A program made the position numbers and the translations under genes. 64,000 nt of DNA from contig JBKJNY010000102.1 in the NCBI GenBank assembly GCA_046593355.1, positions 1 to 64,000 of the forward strand, in the 5' to 3' direction. The notes below the pieces were generated by a model that worked only from the letters and a program-made list of their open reading frames with translations, did not search any database and was not told the origin of the DNA. This document shows, piece by piece, positions 17,713 to 26,355 of this stretch (the stretch's first letter is position 1; the number at the start of each line of letters is the position of its first letter). Origin of the DNA: SXOA01 sp046593355. GTDB lineage: Bacteria > Planctomycetota > Planctomycetia > Pirellulales > Pirellulaceae.

Positions 17713-18497
17713 TAATTCCGGTTCGTGAAGCCCGCAGCTCCCGCGCTGCGGAGCGGGCCGGTGCCGGCGGGCGAAAGATTGGTGGCCGGCGCTGAGCCGA
17801 CGCGCTGCTGGAGGGAGGCAATTCGAGTGGGCAGGTCCGGCTGGAAAGTGTTGAGCGAATACGACCGTTGGTAATTGGCGAGAGCCTGCGGCAGGTCACC
17901 CATCTTTTCCTTCACGCTACCCAGAGAGGCGTGGACGCGGGAGTTACTCAGGTCGAGCTGCAAGGCTTGTTGAAGCTGCAGTTCGGCGGTTCGAAGATCG
18001 CCGTATTCTTCGTAGAGGCGAGCGAGCTCCACGCGGGCATCCGCCGACTGCGGGCTGGTCACGCTCCAGTTTTTCATCAGCTCAAATGCCTGATCGACCC
18101 GCTGCGTCTGCGCCAGCAGCACGGCCAGACCGCGGTGGCAATCGACATGGTTGGGGTTATACGCCAAACACTGCCGATAGAGTGATTCGGCCTGTCCAAG
18201 CTGGGCTGTGTTGCGGGTCTGAAAGCCCTGCAGGTGGGCCACCGCGCCCAGGTTGTAATAGGCATCGGCATTCCGCGGATTCGCCTGCTTGGCCGCCTCG
18301 AACCGGGCCTGGGCCACCGCCAATTGGCCGCGGTTGAAGTAGCGGAGGCCGTCGGCATTGCGGTTCTGCGCGACCATGCCGCAGCCACTGACGGCTGATG
18401 TGAGCAGCGCGATCATCAGCAATCGGAATGGCAGGGATGAGAACAAAGCGGCAGATGCTCCTGCGCCGAGGCCGAGGCAGTCAACGCCGGCGCGCAT
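17709..18497 (-). CDS. TPR-repeat lipoprotein
   Basis: The lipobox SAVSGC after a hydrophobic run (RLLMIALLTSAVSGCG) indicates an outer-envelope lipoprotein. The start is unsure: ATG at 18497, TTG at 18446 (gives the best-sized signal peptide), or ATG at 18416. The mature part carries tetratricopeptide repeats, for example GLRYFNRGQLAVAQARFEAA, DAYYNLGAVAHLQGF, ARVELARLYEEYGDLRTAEL and VHASLGSVKEKMGDLPQALA, then a Pro/Gly-rich tail. A role as scaffold for envelope complexes is likely. No partner is evident. Confidence 0.75.
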   Translation of the reverse strand: MRAGVDCLGLGAGASAALFSSLPFRLLMIALLTSAVSGCGMVAQNRNADGLRYFNRGQLAVAQARFEAAKQANPRNADAYYNLGAVAHLQGFQTRNTAQLGQAESLYRQCLAYNPNHVDCHRGLAVLLAQTQRVDQAFELMKNWSVTSPQSADARVELARLYEEYGDLRTAELQLQQALQLDLSNSRVHASLGSVKEKMGDLPQALANYQRSYSLNTFQPDLPTRIASLQQRVGSAPATNLSPAGTGPLRSAGAAGFTNRNY

Positions 18498-18570
18498 GTC
18501 TTCACAAATCGCCGCGGAAGATAGTAGCCGGCGTTTGCGGAAGCAAGGCCAAAACATCTGGAGTTGCGAA

Positions 18571-18611
18571 AAAACGAAAAAGGGACGAGCCGCCCCAAAG
18601 CGGCTCGTCCC
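18571..18611 (-). terminator. Rho-independent terminator, minus strand
   Basis: GGGACGAGCCGC (18582-18593) and GCGGCTCGTCCC (18600-18611) form a perfect 12-base stem with a 6-base loop. Reading on the minus strand it is followed by a T-rich tract (18571-18581). It ends the transcript of the gene at 18656-18997. Confidence 0.9.
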
Positions 18612-18655
18612 GGTTCCTGGCTGTGGGTCCAGGGGAACTTACTGGTTGAAATACG

Positions 18656-18997
18656 TTAGGAGGCCGTCGTGCCGGCAATCTCGCCGACCAGGTTCAGTGT
18701 TTCGCCAGGAGCGGAGGTGACGCGGACATAGCCCAGGTTCCGGATGACCTCCAAGATTTCGCTGCAGGTGGGGAACATCCGGCCGCTGGTCCGCTTATAG
18801 GCGTCGAGAGCATGCATGAACTGGATTTCGTCGTCCGAATATTCGCGCTCGCAGGTGGTCGGATCGATCTGCCGCCGGCGTTGAACTTTGGCCCGCCGCT
18901 CCGGAACGATGGGCTGGCTCTCCTTGCGGCGTTCCTCTCGATCCGTGCGACGGTCCATGATTTGTTCCGCTTTGTTCGCTTTGGCCACGACATTCAC
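18656..18997 (-). CDS. conserved hypothetical protein
   Basis: A 113-residue protein: a strongly basic first half rich in Arg (DRRTDREERRKESQPIVPER), then a helical second half with DDEIQFMHALDAYKRTSGRM and FPTCSEILEVIRNLGYVRV. The second half resembles small winged-helix-like or HTH-like domains, and the basic start suggests nucleic-acid contact, but I cannot assign a family. It has its own strong terminator. The 225 bases upstream to the anti-sigma gene end hold nothing I can name. Confidence 0.6.
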   Translation of the reverse strand: MNVVAKANKAEQIMDRRTDREERRKESQPIVPERRAKVQRRRQIDPTTCEREYSDDEIQFMHALDAYKRTSGRMFPTCSEILEVIRNLGYVRVTSAPGETLNLVGEIAGTTAS

Positions 18998-19222
18998 CCC
19001 TGGCTTGGTTGCTGCTGGTGGGACAAGAGACCGGCGATGGTAGTCTGAATCGGCCGGCAGCCGCGCGAAGATGCACCGCCAGGGTAAAATGTGCGGCTGC
19101 GCGAAATTTTACGGCTTGTGCGGATATGACCGCTGGCGCAAAGATGACTGCCGTAAGGGAGTCCTGGCGGGCAAGGAGTGCCGGCCGTGCGGGCTGTAGG
19201 GATGGCGCGAGTTGGACCGGCC

Positions 19223-19978
19223 CTAGACCACGACATCCTGGTGTTGGCCGTAGAAGCCACTGTCCGGCTTGATGGGCCGAGTATCCCGCTTGGTGCGACT
19301 GGGGATGGTCCGCTGCAGCGTGCCGATGGCCAGGGAGAACGACGCCCGAATCGGGCGGATGGCCGGGGTCGCTTGCTGCACCTCGTCGATCTTCTCCACC
19401 GCGCTGGGCAACTGGGCGGTGAACGAGTTGAGCGCGTCCCGATATTCTTGGTAGTTTGCCTTTTCCGGAGCGGTGGGCTCTACGCCTGGAGTGGTGACAG
19501 CCTGGGCGATGGCATCAGGAGCCGTTTCCTTCGACTCCGGCAGACTCCGCGCGACCTCAACAGGCTTGGGCGCGACCAAGGGCGAAGCCGGCTTGTTGGC
19601 GGTCGGACGAGCCGGGCCCTGCTGCCGAGAGAGGTTGATCAAGACCGCGACGATTACGACTGCCGCCAGGGAAACGAAGGCAGCGATGGCCCCCGCCCAT
19701 TTCTTTCCGCCGCGCCGCGTGTCCACAATCGTAGCGACGGGAATCACGCTGGCCTGAGCGAGCACGGCCGCGGCGAACTGGTTGGAAGGCTGCGGTATTT
19801 CTCCCAGCTCAAGCCCGGCCAGCAGAGCGGCTTGGCCATGCAGCGTTTGACGGCACGGCAGACATTCACCCGCATGGCGCAGCAGGAGCGCGTCCCGTTC
19901 CGGCACCTGCCGGCGGTCCAGCACGTCGTTCATTCGGTCGTCAAATTCGCGGCACTGCATGTTGCTGTTCCTCGACAT
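19223..19978 (-). CDS. zinc-finger anti-sigma factor, single membrane span
   Basis: A 251-residue protein with an N-terminal anti-sigma zinc-binding motif (HAGECLPCRQ, i.e. HxxxCxxC, around residue 35; upstream Cys9 completes the site). A membrane helix lies at about residues 95-114 (GAIAAFVSLAAVVIVAVLIN), and a periplasmic Pro/Ala-rich part ends in a conserved-looking segment. It overlaps the ECF sigma gene by 38 bases, so it should bind and hold that sigma factor at the membrane until a signal arrives. Confidence 0.85.
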   Translation of the reverse strand: MSRNSNMQCREFDDRMNDVLDRRQVPERDALLLRHAGECLPCRQTLHGQAALLAGLELGEIPQPSNQFAAAVLAQASVIPVATIVDTRRGGKKWAGAIAAFVSLAAVVIVAVLINLSRQQGPARPTANKPASPLVAPKPVEVARSLPESKETAPDAIAQAVTTPGVEPTAPEKANYQEYRDALNSFTAQLPSAVEKIDEVQQATPAIRPIRASFSLAIGTLQRTIPSRTKRDTRPIKPDSGFYGQHQDVVV

Positions 19979-20561
19979 GTTGCGGACCTGCGGCGGCGGA
20001 ACCTCGCTCCGCCACGACTCCCCGCCTCTGTAACTGGTCGATCAACTCCCGCCGGGCCCGATGCACCCAGGTTTTGACGGTCCCCAGCGGGACATTCATC
20101 GCCTCGGCAATATCACCATAGCTCAGCTCGTGTTCGTGAAACAAAACAAACGCCTGGCGATAATCCTCGCGGATTCCCGCCAGGGCCAACGTCACTTCCT
20201 CCGCCAGGTTCTTGGCGGCTTGCATGTCCGGCAACCCGTCGGAAATCTGCTCCGGCAAAATCTCCGCCGAGGGCCGGCGTTTTCGCGTGGAAAGCGCCGT
20301 CCGGCAGCGGTTGCCGGCAATCGCAAACAGCCACGGCTCAAAGTCGCGGGCCGCGTCCCAGCGGTGCAGGTTTTTGAGCACTCGGACAAACGTCTCCTGA
20401 GCCACGTCCTCGGCGTCCTGCCGCTGCCCCAACATGCGGAAGCACAGCCCGAAGACCTGGCCGCGGAACCGCTCCACCAAGGCGAGCATGGCTCCCTGAT
20501 CGCCGGTCAAACAGCGGCAAATGAGCGGCCGGAGGTCGTCAGCCGAGTCGGTAGTCATCAT
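19941..20561 (-). CDS. ECF-family RNA polymerase sigma factor
   Basis: The start chosen is the first of two adjacent ATGs at 20561. The product, about 206 residues, has sigma region 2 (ALVERFRGQVFGLCFRMLGQ, RQDAEDVAQETFVRVLKNLH, ARDFEPWLFAIAGNRCR) and region 4 (ALAGIREDYRQAFVLFHEHE, LSYGDIAEAMNVPLGTVKTW, VHRARREL) with a standard helix-turn-helix. It directs RNA polymerase to a specific promoter set, probably including its own. The downstream overlapping gene encodes the cognate anti-sigma factor. Confidence 0.93.
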   Translation of the reverse strand: MMTTDSADDLRPLICRCLTGDQGAMLALVERFRGQVFGLCFRMLGQRQDAEDVAQETFVRVLKNLHRWDAARDFEPWLFAIAGNRCRTALSTRKRRPSAEILPEQISDGLPDMQAAKNLAEEVTLALAGIREDYRQAFVLFHEHELSYGDIAEAMNVPLGTVKTWVHRARRELIDQLQRRGVVAERGSAAAGPQHVEEQQHAVPRI

Positions 20562-20705
20562 GCCGCTGTTCCGAGGAAATACCTTGCACCTGGGCATCCG
20601 GTTTCACGCCGCCCGGCTTCCTGCAGGCAAAAAGCCGACTTTGATCCCCGCGGCGGTTATTCCATTGTAACGGCCGAATCTTGGATTCCAGGCGGTTTTT
20701 TGAGC

Positions 20706-20729
20706 AAAAAAAGCCCGCTGGGAGCGGGC
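20706..20729 (-). terminator. Rho-independent terminator, minus strand
   Basis: GCCCGCT and AGCGGGC (20713-20729) form a hairpin that on the minus strand is followed by seven T. It lies 32 bases past the stop of the FHA gene. A second small stem (GTTGC ... GCAAC, 20743-20759) lies between the two. Confidence 0.8.
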
Positions 20730-20760
20730 CTGCCTTGAAAAAGTTGCGTGGCAGGCAACT

Positions 20761-21423
20761 TTAGCGCCGGTTGAAGAATTTCTTGAGCATGTCGGAAGCG
20801 GCTTCTCGCGAGTCCCTGGCATCGGCCGCTGGCCGAGGCGGCAGCTTGCCAGGGCCTTTTTTCGCGGGCCTTTTGGAGGAATCAAGAGTCTTCGTTTCGC
20901 CATCCGCCGTGATGGGTATTGCTTCGCCACCCGCGGGAGCGGACGTGTCGTCCAGACGGAATTGGCGAGTTTCCGGATCGCTCTGCCGCTTGGCAAGATC
21001 TTCGACGTCGGCTTCGGACAGCCATTGATCGATGTTATCGAGCTCGGTGGTGAGGTTGGACTCTCCCCCCTCCGCGGTGCGGGCCGCCACGCCCTTGATG
21101 TCATGGACCATCGGCCGCTTGGCCTTGGACGTCTCGATCACGACCTCGAAGGCCAGCGGGCCAATCCGCAACTGGTCGCCGGACAAAAGCACCGCCTCTT
21201 CGACCACTTTCTCGCCATTGACGAAGGTGCCGTTGCGGCTCTTGAGATCCCGCACCACGACCTCGTTTTCGGTCGTCATGATCAGGCAATGCCGCCGGCT
21301 GATGGCGTCGGTCTGCGGGCGCAGATGACACTCTTCACTGCGGCCGACCAGGCACTGCGGCGTGGGTAGCTTGATTTCCTTACCAGTCTTCGATCCCTGT
21401 AAGACTTTGAGACGGACCTGCAT
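20761..21423 (-). CDS. FHA-domain protein
   Basis: The start at 21423 (MQVRLKVLQGSKTGKEI) has GGAAAGG upstream. The 220-residue protein carries an N-terminal forkhead-associated domain with the phosphothreonine-binding residues in VGRSEECHL (Arg28), ISRRHC (Ser42, His45) and KSRNGTFVNG (Asn64). After about residue 100 comes a variable, acidic then Lys/Pro-rich tail. FHA domains read phosphothreonine marks set by Hanks-type kinases, one of which is encoded at 9832-11580. The 344 bases upstream (21424-21767) hold no gene I can support. Confidence 0.9.
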   Translation of the reverse strand: MQVRLKVLQGSKTGKEIKLPTPQCLVGRSEECHLRPQTDAISRRHCLIMTTENEVVVRDLKSRNGTFVNGEKVVEEAVLLSGDQLRIGPLAFEVVIETSKAKRPMVHDIKGVAARTAEGGESNLTTELDNIDQWLSEADVEDLAKRQSDPETRQFRLDDTSAPAGGEAIPITADGETKTLDSSKRPAKKGPGKLPPRPAADARDSREAASDMLKKFFNRR

Positions 21424-21767
21424 ATTTCGCCTTTCCTTCGCAAGTTTCGAGTCAGGCAGATTTGCCTGAAACCACGAAAAATGATTGCGGATAGGAACTA
21501 CTCGTTGCGAATTCGGGCGAAGCCGGCCAACCAACACGAATATTATTAAAGGGCCAAAAAAACAGGGCAAGCGTCACGCTTCCCGCATGACACCCTTCCA
21601 GCTAGCTGTACCCAGGACGAAATCGACCAAAACCTGCCGCTGTCTCAACCCACGCTCATTATCGCCATAAGTTAAACCCCTTTGCAACCGTATAAGCGAG
21701 GGAATTTTGGAAAAAGGTATTGATTCTGTCTGGGGCCGCCCTGCTCCCCATCGCGTTTTCGCGCGCG

Positions 21768-22532
21768 TCACCTCTTTGATGACCACGAGTCCGCGCCGAA
21801 CCGGTCCTCCGCCAGCCGCTTGGCAGTGGCGTGTTCAGCAGGGTTCAGACTACCTGCCTGGAAGCGAATATCCAGCTGCCTTTCCAGCAGGGGAAGCCAG
21901 ATTTCCGCCAGTTCCTCCGCGGAGGAGCTCGTGGCGGCAAGGTCCGCGATTCCCGGCAATTCAGGCGCAAAACTGCTCCGCCTAAGCAGCACGCTGCCAT
22001 GCTGCAACAAGGCTTCCTTTTGCCGCCGCTGCGCACTCCCGCAAATCTTGGAACCGGCTGTGAGCACATCTCCAGCCGACCGCCTTTGGAAACAGAGAAA
22101 GGGCTCAATCGGGCCGATCCGCTGGAGCGGCTGTTGGGGAACGAGAGTGGCCTCGACGTTCAAATCCGCGAGCGCTTGAATCAGCGTTTCATGGAACGCA
22201 AAGTACAGCGGCTGGGCGGCGCTCTTATCCTGCTGACTCACGGGCATGACGAAGCTGTACGTCAGCTCCTGGTCGTGGAGAATGGCGCCGCCACCGGTCG
22301 AGCGCCGCACCATGGGGCAGCCGGAGCTGGCCTCATGCCGCCAGCGCTCATCCGCATTTTGAAAGTACCCCAGCGAAAGTGTCGGCTGTTCCCACTGATA
22401 GAAGCGCAGCGTGGGGCCGGAGCGCGGCGCGGACAAGAGCAGCGCCTCGTCGACCGCCATGTTCATGGGGCCGCTGCCGCGATCGACGATCAGCCGCGCC
22501 GTTGACATAGATGTTGTGACCCAGGCGCTCAC
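21768..22532 (-). CDS. lipoate-protein ligase A family protein
   Basis: A 254-residue biotin/lipoate transferase-fold protein: GPMNMAVDEALL, LRFYQWEQPTLSLGYFQN, the glycine-rich site RRSTGGGAILHDQELTYSF, and the Lys-bearing segment AGSKICGSAQRR. It overlaps gcvPB by 4 bases at its start and so is translationally coupled to the glycine cleavage operon. The natural target is the lipoyl domain of GcvH. Whether it ligates free lipoate or transfers octanoate cannot be decided from sequence. Confidence 0.88.
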   Translation of the reverse strand: MSAWVTTSMSTARLIVDRGSGPMNMAVDEALLLSAPRSGPTLRFYQWEQPTLSLGYFQNADERWRHEASSGCPMVRRSTGGGAILHDQELTYSFVMPVSQQDKSAAQPLYFAFHETLIQALADLNVEATLVPQQPLQRIGPIEPFLCFQRRSAGDVLTAGSKICGSAQRRQKEALLQHGSVLLRRSSFAPELPGIADLAATSSSAEELAEIWLPLLERQLDIRFQAGSLNPAEHATAKRLAEDRFGADSWSSKR

Positions 22533-23998
22533 GGAGTGAGCGGACTACTTTCCTTCCACCGCAGCATCGGCTGGCGCGCCGCTCGGACTTCGTCGGGCCG
22601 GCTGATGATGGTGCTGTGCGGGGCTTCGTGCAACAGCTCGGGCGACTCTTCCGTGATGCGAAACAGGATTTCGGCGAAGGCGTCCATCGTCTCCTTGCTC
22701 TCCGTCTCCGTCGGCTCGATCATCATCGCCTCGGGCACGGTCAGCGGGAAATAGACAGTCGGCGCGTGAAAACCATAGTCGAGCAGCCGTTTGGCCAGGT
22801 CCATCGCGGAGACCCCGGTCTTTTTCTTGAGGGCCGCGGCGCTCGCCACGAATTCGTGCATGCAGCGGTCTCCCTGCGGCACCGGCAGGATGTGCTTCAC
22901 GCGGCTGAGAAGATAGTTGGCGTTCAGCACCGCGTTCTCGGCGACGGCCTTCAGCCCGTCCGGCCCATGCGTGCGGATGTAACACCAGGCTCGCACCAGC
23001 ACGCCGACGTTGCCGAAGAAGCTCCGCACGCGGCCAATGGATTTGGGCCGATCATAAGCCAGTCGGAATTTGCCCTCAACCTTTTCCACCACTGGCGAAG
23101 GGAGATAGGGACTAAGCTTCTCGGTCACGCAGATCGGTCCCGCTCCCGGGCCGCCGCCGCCGTGCGGGCCGCTGAAGGTTTTGTGCGGGTTGTAGTGCAT
23201 CATGTCCGCGCCAAAATCGCCCGGCCGCGTGATCCCCAGGATGGCGTTCATGTTCGCGCCGTCCAGATAGATCAGCCCGCCTCGCTCATGCACCAGTTCG
23301 GCAATCTGCGAAACCTGCTTGTCAAAGATTCCCAGCGTGCTGGGATTGGTGATCATGAACACGGCAATCTGGTCGTCCAGCTTCGCCTTCAAATCCTCCA
23401 TGTCCACAAAGCCGGCGGCATTGCTGCGGACGGTGACAAACTCGAACCCCGCCATCCGCGCGCTGGCGGGGTTCGTGCCGTGGGCGCTATCGGGAGCCAG
23501 GACTTTGGTGCGGATGAGCTTCTGATCACGGAAGTACGCCGCCGCGACCATGAGCGCGGCCAGTTCTCCATGAGCCCCCGCGGCCGGTTGCAGCGAGACG
23601 GCGGGCAGGCCGGAGATTTCCGCCAGCATCTGCTGCACCTCGTAGAGCAGCTCCAGCATGCCTTGGATGGTGTCATCCGGTTGATGCGGATGCAGGTCGG
23701 CAATGCCGGGAAGCGCGGCCATCCGCTCGTTCCGCTTGCTGTTGTACTTCATCGTGCAGGAGCCGAGCGGATAGAAGTGCGTATCGACCGACATGTTGAG
23801 GGTCGAGAGGTTGGTGAAGTGCCGCACCACTTCCGGCTCCGCAACCTCCGGCAGCGGCAGAAGCCTTTCCGCCAGTGCCTCCTTCGGCAGCAGCTTTTCG
23901 ATTGCTTGCACTGGGACGTCGCACGGCGGCAGCGTGGCAGCGCGGCGGCCGGGTTTGGAGAGTTCGAAGAGGAGGGTCGAGGTCTTGAGGTTGCGCAT
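22529..23998 (-). CDS. gcvPB: glycine dehydrogenase (decarboxylating) subunit 2
   Basis: The PLP-bearing half of the split P-protein, which decarboxylates glycine and loads the aminomethyl group on GcvH lipoate. The 489-residue product from the ATG at 23998 (MRNLKTSTLLFELSKPG) contains YPLGSCTMKYN, LQPAAGAHGELAALM, AHGTNPASA and the cofactor Lys in MMHYNPHKTFSGPHGGGGPG. It is separated from gcvPA by an inserted GxxExxY gene. It overlaps the lipoate ligase-like gene by 4 bases. Confidence 0.95.
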   Translation of the reverse strand: MRNLKTSTLLFELSKPGRRAATLPPCDVPVQAIEKLLPKEALAERLLPLPEVAEPEVVRHFTNLSTLNMSVDTHFYPLGSCTMKYNSKRNERMAALPGIADLHPHQPDDTIQGMLELLYEVQQMLAEISGLPAVSLQPAAGAHGELAALMVAAAYFRDQKLIRTKVLAPDSAHGTNPASARMAGFEFVTVRSNAAGFVDMEDLKAKLDDQIAVFMITNPSTLGIFDKQVSQIAELVHERGGLIYLDGANMNAILGITRPGDFGADMMHYNPHKTFSGPHGGGGPGAGPICVTEKLSPYLPSPVVEKVEGKFRLAYDRPKSIGRVRSFFGNVGVLVRAWCYIRTHGPDGLKAVAENAVLNANYLLSRVKHILPVPQGDRCMHEFVASAAALKKKTGVSAMDLAKRLLDYGFHAPTVYFPLTVPEAMMIEPTETESKETMDAFAEILFRITEESPELLHEAPHSTIISRPDEVRAARQPMLRWKESSPLTP

Positions 23999-24026
23999 AG
24001 ACAATGACCTGGAAAAATGGCGAAAA

Positions 24027-24050
24027 GCAGAATGATGGAAGCAGAATGAT
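24027..24050. repeat. left inverted repeat of the GxxExxY cassette
   Basis: Two 14-base-period units containing GCAGAATGAT. The 24-base segment is the exact reverse complement of 24899-24922. Together the pair encloses the gene at 24066-24866. Confidence 0.9.
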
Positions 24051-24065
24051 AAAAGGCAGCAGGAA

Positions 24066-24866
24066 TTAAGTATCTATGAGTGATTCAAACTCAAGAGAAC
24101 GCTTGTTGAAGTTTATCCAGTGAAGACAGCGAAGCCTGGCTAGATGAAGAGTGCGTACAAAATGGGCTCGGATTCCGCCCAGATCCTCCTTGAACGCCGT
24201 GATCGCGAATAGGGAATCGGCGTCGATCAGATCCATCTCCTGTGCGCCCAGACTTCTGCCTTCATAAAACAGTTCGACTGGCAAATGAACTTTCTGCTCG
24301 CCCTCAAAACAATGCACGACTGCGTTGCGATAAATAGAGCATTCGAGAAAGACGCCCCAGTCTCGTGCCAGCGCAATGATGAACTCTCGTAATCGGCCGG
24401 CATTTCCTGAGGCGATCCACTTTCGGTCAACAATTTCGAATTGGCGGCGGTCGTCGAATGACAAAGACGTCGACACAAACTCATGCTCTACCCGCGGAGT
24501 TCCAAGATTCACCAGCTTGCCGTGGCGGGTGTCTGTGAGGAACAGGTAACTCAGGGCCTGAGCGCGATGTGCTGGAGCTAGTGCAGAGCCAGCTTTCAGC
24601 TCGTAAATGGTGCTTCCCTCGACAAGCAAATCGACAAATAGCGTCGTCTTATAGTCTTCAAAATAAAGGCCCAAGGGTACTTGCATTTGCGCCTGGATGC
24701 CCGCAGCACTGAGTCGATATGCCAACTCTCGCTCATAGATTTTCTCATCCAAGTGCCGCCCCAGTTCGTTATGCATCTTGAAAACAATGTCCATCACTCG
24801 ATAGTCAAGACCGTGGAAATCCTCCTGGCTCAGTCTGCGAATCGGATTTTGGAGCAATACCGACAT
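24066..24866 (-). CDS. GxxExxY-type PD-(D/E)xK protein, enlarged
   Basis: A 266-residue protein whose first half fits the GxxExxY (PDDEXK_3) family: VFKMHNELGRHLDEKIYERE carries Glu-x-x-Tyr, LAYRLSAAGI follows, and FEDYKTTLFVDLLVEGS with IYELKAG supplies the Asp ... Glu-x-Lys nuclease triad. Usual members are about 125-135 residues; the second half here is an extra domain (about residues 130-266) I do not recognise. It sits between gcvPB and gcvPA and is flanked by exact 24-base inverted repeats, so it looks like an inserted cassette. Function of the family is not established; the fold suggests nuclease activity. Confidence 0.8.
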   Translation of the reverse strand: MSVLLQNPIRRLSQEDFHGLDYRVMDIVFKMHNELGRHLDEKIYERELAYRLSAAGIQAQMQVPLGLYFEDYKTTLFVDLLVEGSTIYELKAGSALAPAHRAQALSYLFLTDTRHGKLVNLGTPRVEHEFVSTSLSFDDRRQFEIVDRKWIASGNAGRLREFIIALARDWGVFLECSIYRNAVVHCFEGEQKVHLPVELFYEGRSLGAQEMDLIDADSLFAITAFKEDLGGIRAHFVRTLHLARLRCLHWINFNKRSLEFESLIDT

Positions 24867-24898
24867 TTCAGCACCAAATCAACTTACTTCAAATCCCC

Positions 24899-24922
24899 AT
24901 CATTCTGCTTCCATCATTCTGC
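24899..24922. repeat. right inverted repeat of the GxxExxY cassette
   Basis: Exact reverse complement of 24027-24050 (ATCATTCTGC twice in 24 bases). It lies 14 bases from the gcvPA stop. Confidence 0.9.
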
Positions 24923-24935
24923 AACTACTCGCTAC

Positions 24936-26279
24936 CTATCCGTTCTCTAGGGTTTTGGAAAGCCCCTCGATTTCTTCTTTCGTCCTCTTCTCCGTCACCG
25001 TTACGAGGAAGCAATCGTCGAGTTTTGGATACCATTTCCCCAGCGGGATGCCGGCGAGGTAGCCGGCGGTGGAGGCGGATTTCAATAGGTCGGCCACGCG
25101 ATTCCGCTTGTCCCGAATAACAAACTCTTTGAACGTCGGCTGAGAGAAGGCCGAGGAGAAACGCGAGCCGGCGGTGATCTGCTGCTTCGTGTAGGCCGCT
25201 TTCTGAACGCATAGTTCTGCTGTTTCTTTCAGACCTTGCGGCCCCATCTGCGCCAGGTAAATGGCGGCGCGGAGGGCGAAAAGGCCTTGGTTGGTGCAGA
25301 TGTTGCTGGTCGCTTTCTCGCGGCGGATGTGCTGCTCGCGGGTTTGCAGCGTCAGAACCCAGCAGCGGCGGCCGCGGCGGTCGATGGTTTGCCCCGCGAT
25401 GCGCCCCGGCATGCGGCGGACGAAGGCTTCTTTGCAGGCCATGATGCCGAGGTATGGCCCGCCGTAGAGCATCGGCGTGCCCAGCGATTGCCCTTCCGCC
25501 ACCGCCACGTCCGCCCCCAAGTCCGCCGGACGCTTGAGCAGGCCCAGGCTGATCGGATCGAACGACTGAACAAGCAATGCTCCGGCGTCATGGGCGATTT
25601 TGCTGATCGCGGTGACGTCCTCCAGGCAGCCGAAGAAATTCGGATGCTGAATCAGCACGCAGGCCGTCTCGCCATCCACCGCCGCGGCTACGTCAGCCGG
25701 TTTGACGGCACCCGCGAGTGCCGGCACGGTGACGAGGTGCGCGCCAATGGACTCAAAGTACGTCTCCAGAATCTGTCGATACTCCGGGTTCACGCTGCCG
25801 GCCACGACTACCTTCTTCGGCCGCCCAGTCACGCTCATCGCCAGCAGCACGCCTTCCGCAGCCGCACTGCCGCCGTCGTACAGGCTGGCGTTGGAAACAT
25901 CCATTCCCGTCAGCTCGCAAATCAGCGTCTGGTACTCGAACATCACCTGCAAATTCCCCTGCGCCACCTCCGGCTGATAAGGCGTGTACGAGGTATAGAA
26001 CTCGCCGCGGCTGGCGAGCGCATCGACGACCGCCGGCACGAAGTGGTCGTAACTGCCCCCGCCGAGAAAGCAGACTTTGCTCCCCGCATGATCATTCTTC
26101 GCCGCCAACGCTCCTAGCTGTTGCGCAAGTTCCATCTCCGATAAGGCGGGAGGCAACGCCAACGGCCGCATGAGCCGATGCTCGGCGGGGATGACATCAA
26201 ACAACTCATCGACGCTGCTAGCGCCGATGGCGGCGAGCATGGCTTGCTGGTCTTCGGGCGTGTTGTAGAAATAGGGCAT
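24936..26279 (-). CDS. gcvPA: glycine dehydrogenase (decarboxylating) subunit 1
   Basis: The other half of the split P-protein. The start is the ATG at 26279 (MPYFYNTPEDQQAML); the upstream extension is translated palindrome. The 447-residue product has FLGGGSYDHFVPAVVDAL, FYTSYTPYQPEVAQGNLQ, FEYQTLICELTGMDVSNASL, DVAVAEGQSLGTPMLYGGPY and SNICTNQGLFALRAAIY, all typical of GcvPA. It forms a heterotetramer with GcvPB. Confidence 0.95.
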   Translation of the reverse strand: MPYFYNTPEDQQAMLAAIGASSVDELFDVIPAEHRLMRPLALPPALSEMELAQQLGALAAKNDHAGSKVCFLGGGSYDHFVPAVVDALASRGEFYTSYTPYQPEVAQGNLQVMFEYQTLICELTGMDVSNASLYDGGSAAAEGVLLAMSVTGRPKKVVVAGSVNPEYRQILETYFESIGAHLVTVPALAGAVKPADVAAAVDGETACVLIQHPNFFGCLEDVTAISKIAHDAGALLVQSFDPISLGLLKRPADLGADVAVAEGQSLGTPMLYGGPYLGIMACKEAFVRRMPGRIAGQTIDRRGRRCWVLTLQTREQHIRREKATSNICTNQGLFALRAAIYLAQMGPQGLKETAELCVQKAAYTKQQITAGSRFSSAFSQPTFKEFVIRDKRNRVADLLKSASTAGYLAGIPLGKWYPKLDDCFLVTVTEKRTKEEIEGLSKTLENG

Positions 26280-26285
26280 ATGGAA

Positions 26286-26351
26286 AGTGGGGTAGCCTTC
26301 CAGGCTGCCCAAAAGAAGAACTGGTCTGGGCAGGCTGGAAGCCTACCCCAC
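26286..26351. repeat. inverted pair of family A palindromes between gcvPA and gcvH
   Basis: Two copies face each other: 26286-26310 and 26328-26351, each with the GGTAGCCTTCCAGGCTGCC-type core, separated by 17 bases. The pair can form one large cruciform or hairpin. It ends 4 bases before the gcvH stop and starts 6 bases before the gcvPA start. Confidence 0.9.
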
Positions 26352-26355
26352 GGTG

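Noticed and set aside
18416..18557. Upstream ATG at 18557 as start of the TPR lipoprotein
   Set aside because: It would put about 58 residues, including several Cys and charged residues, before the lipobox, too long for a lipoprotein signal.
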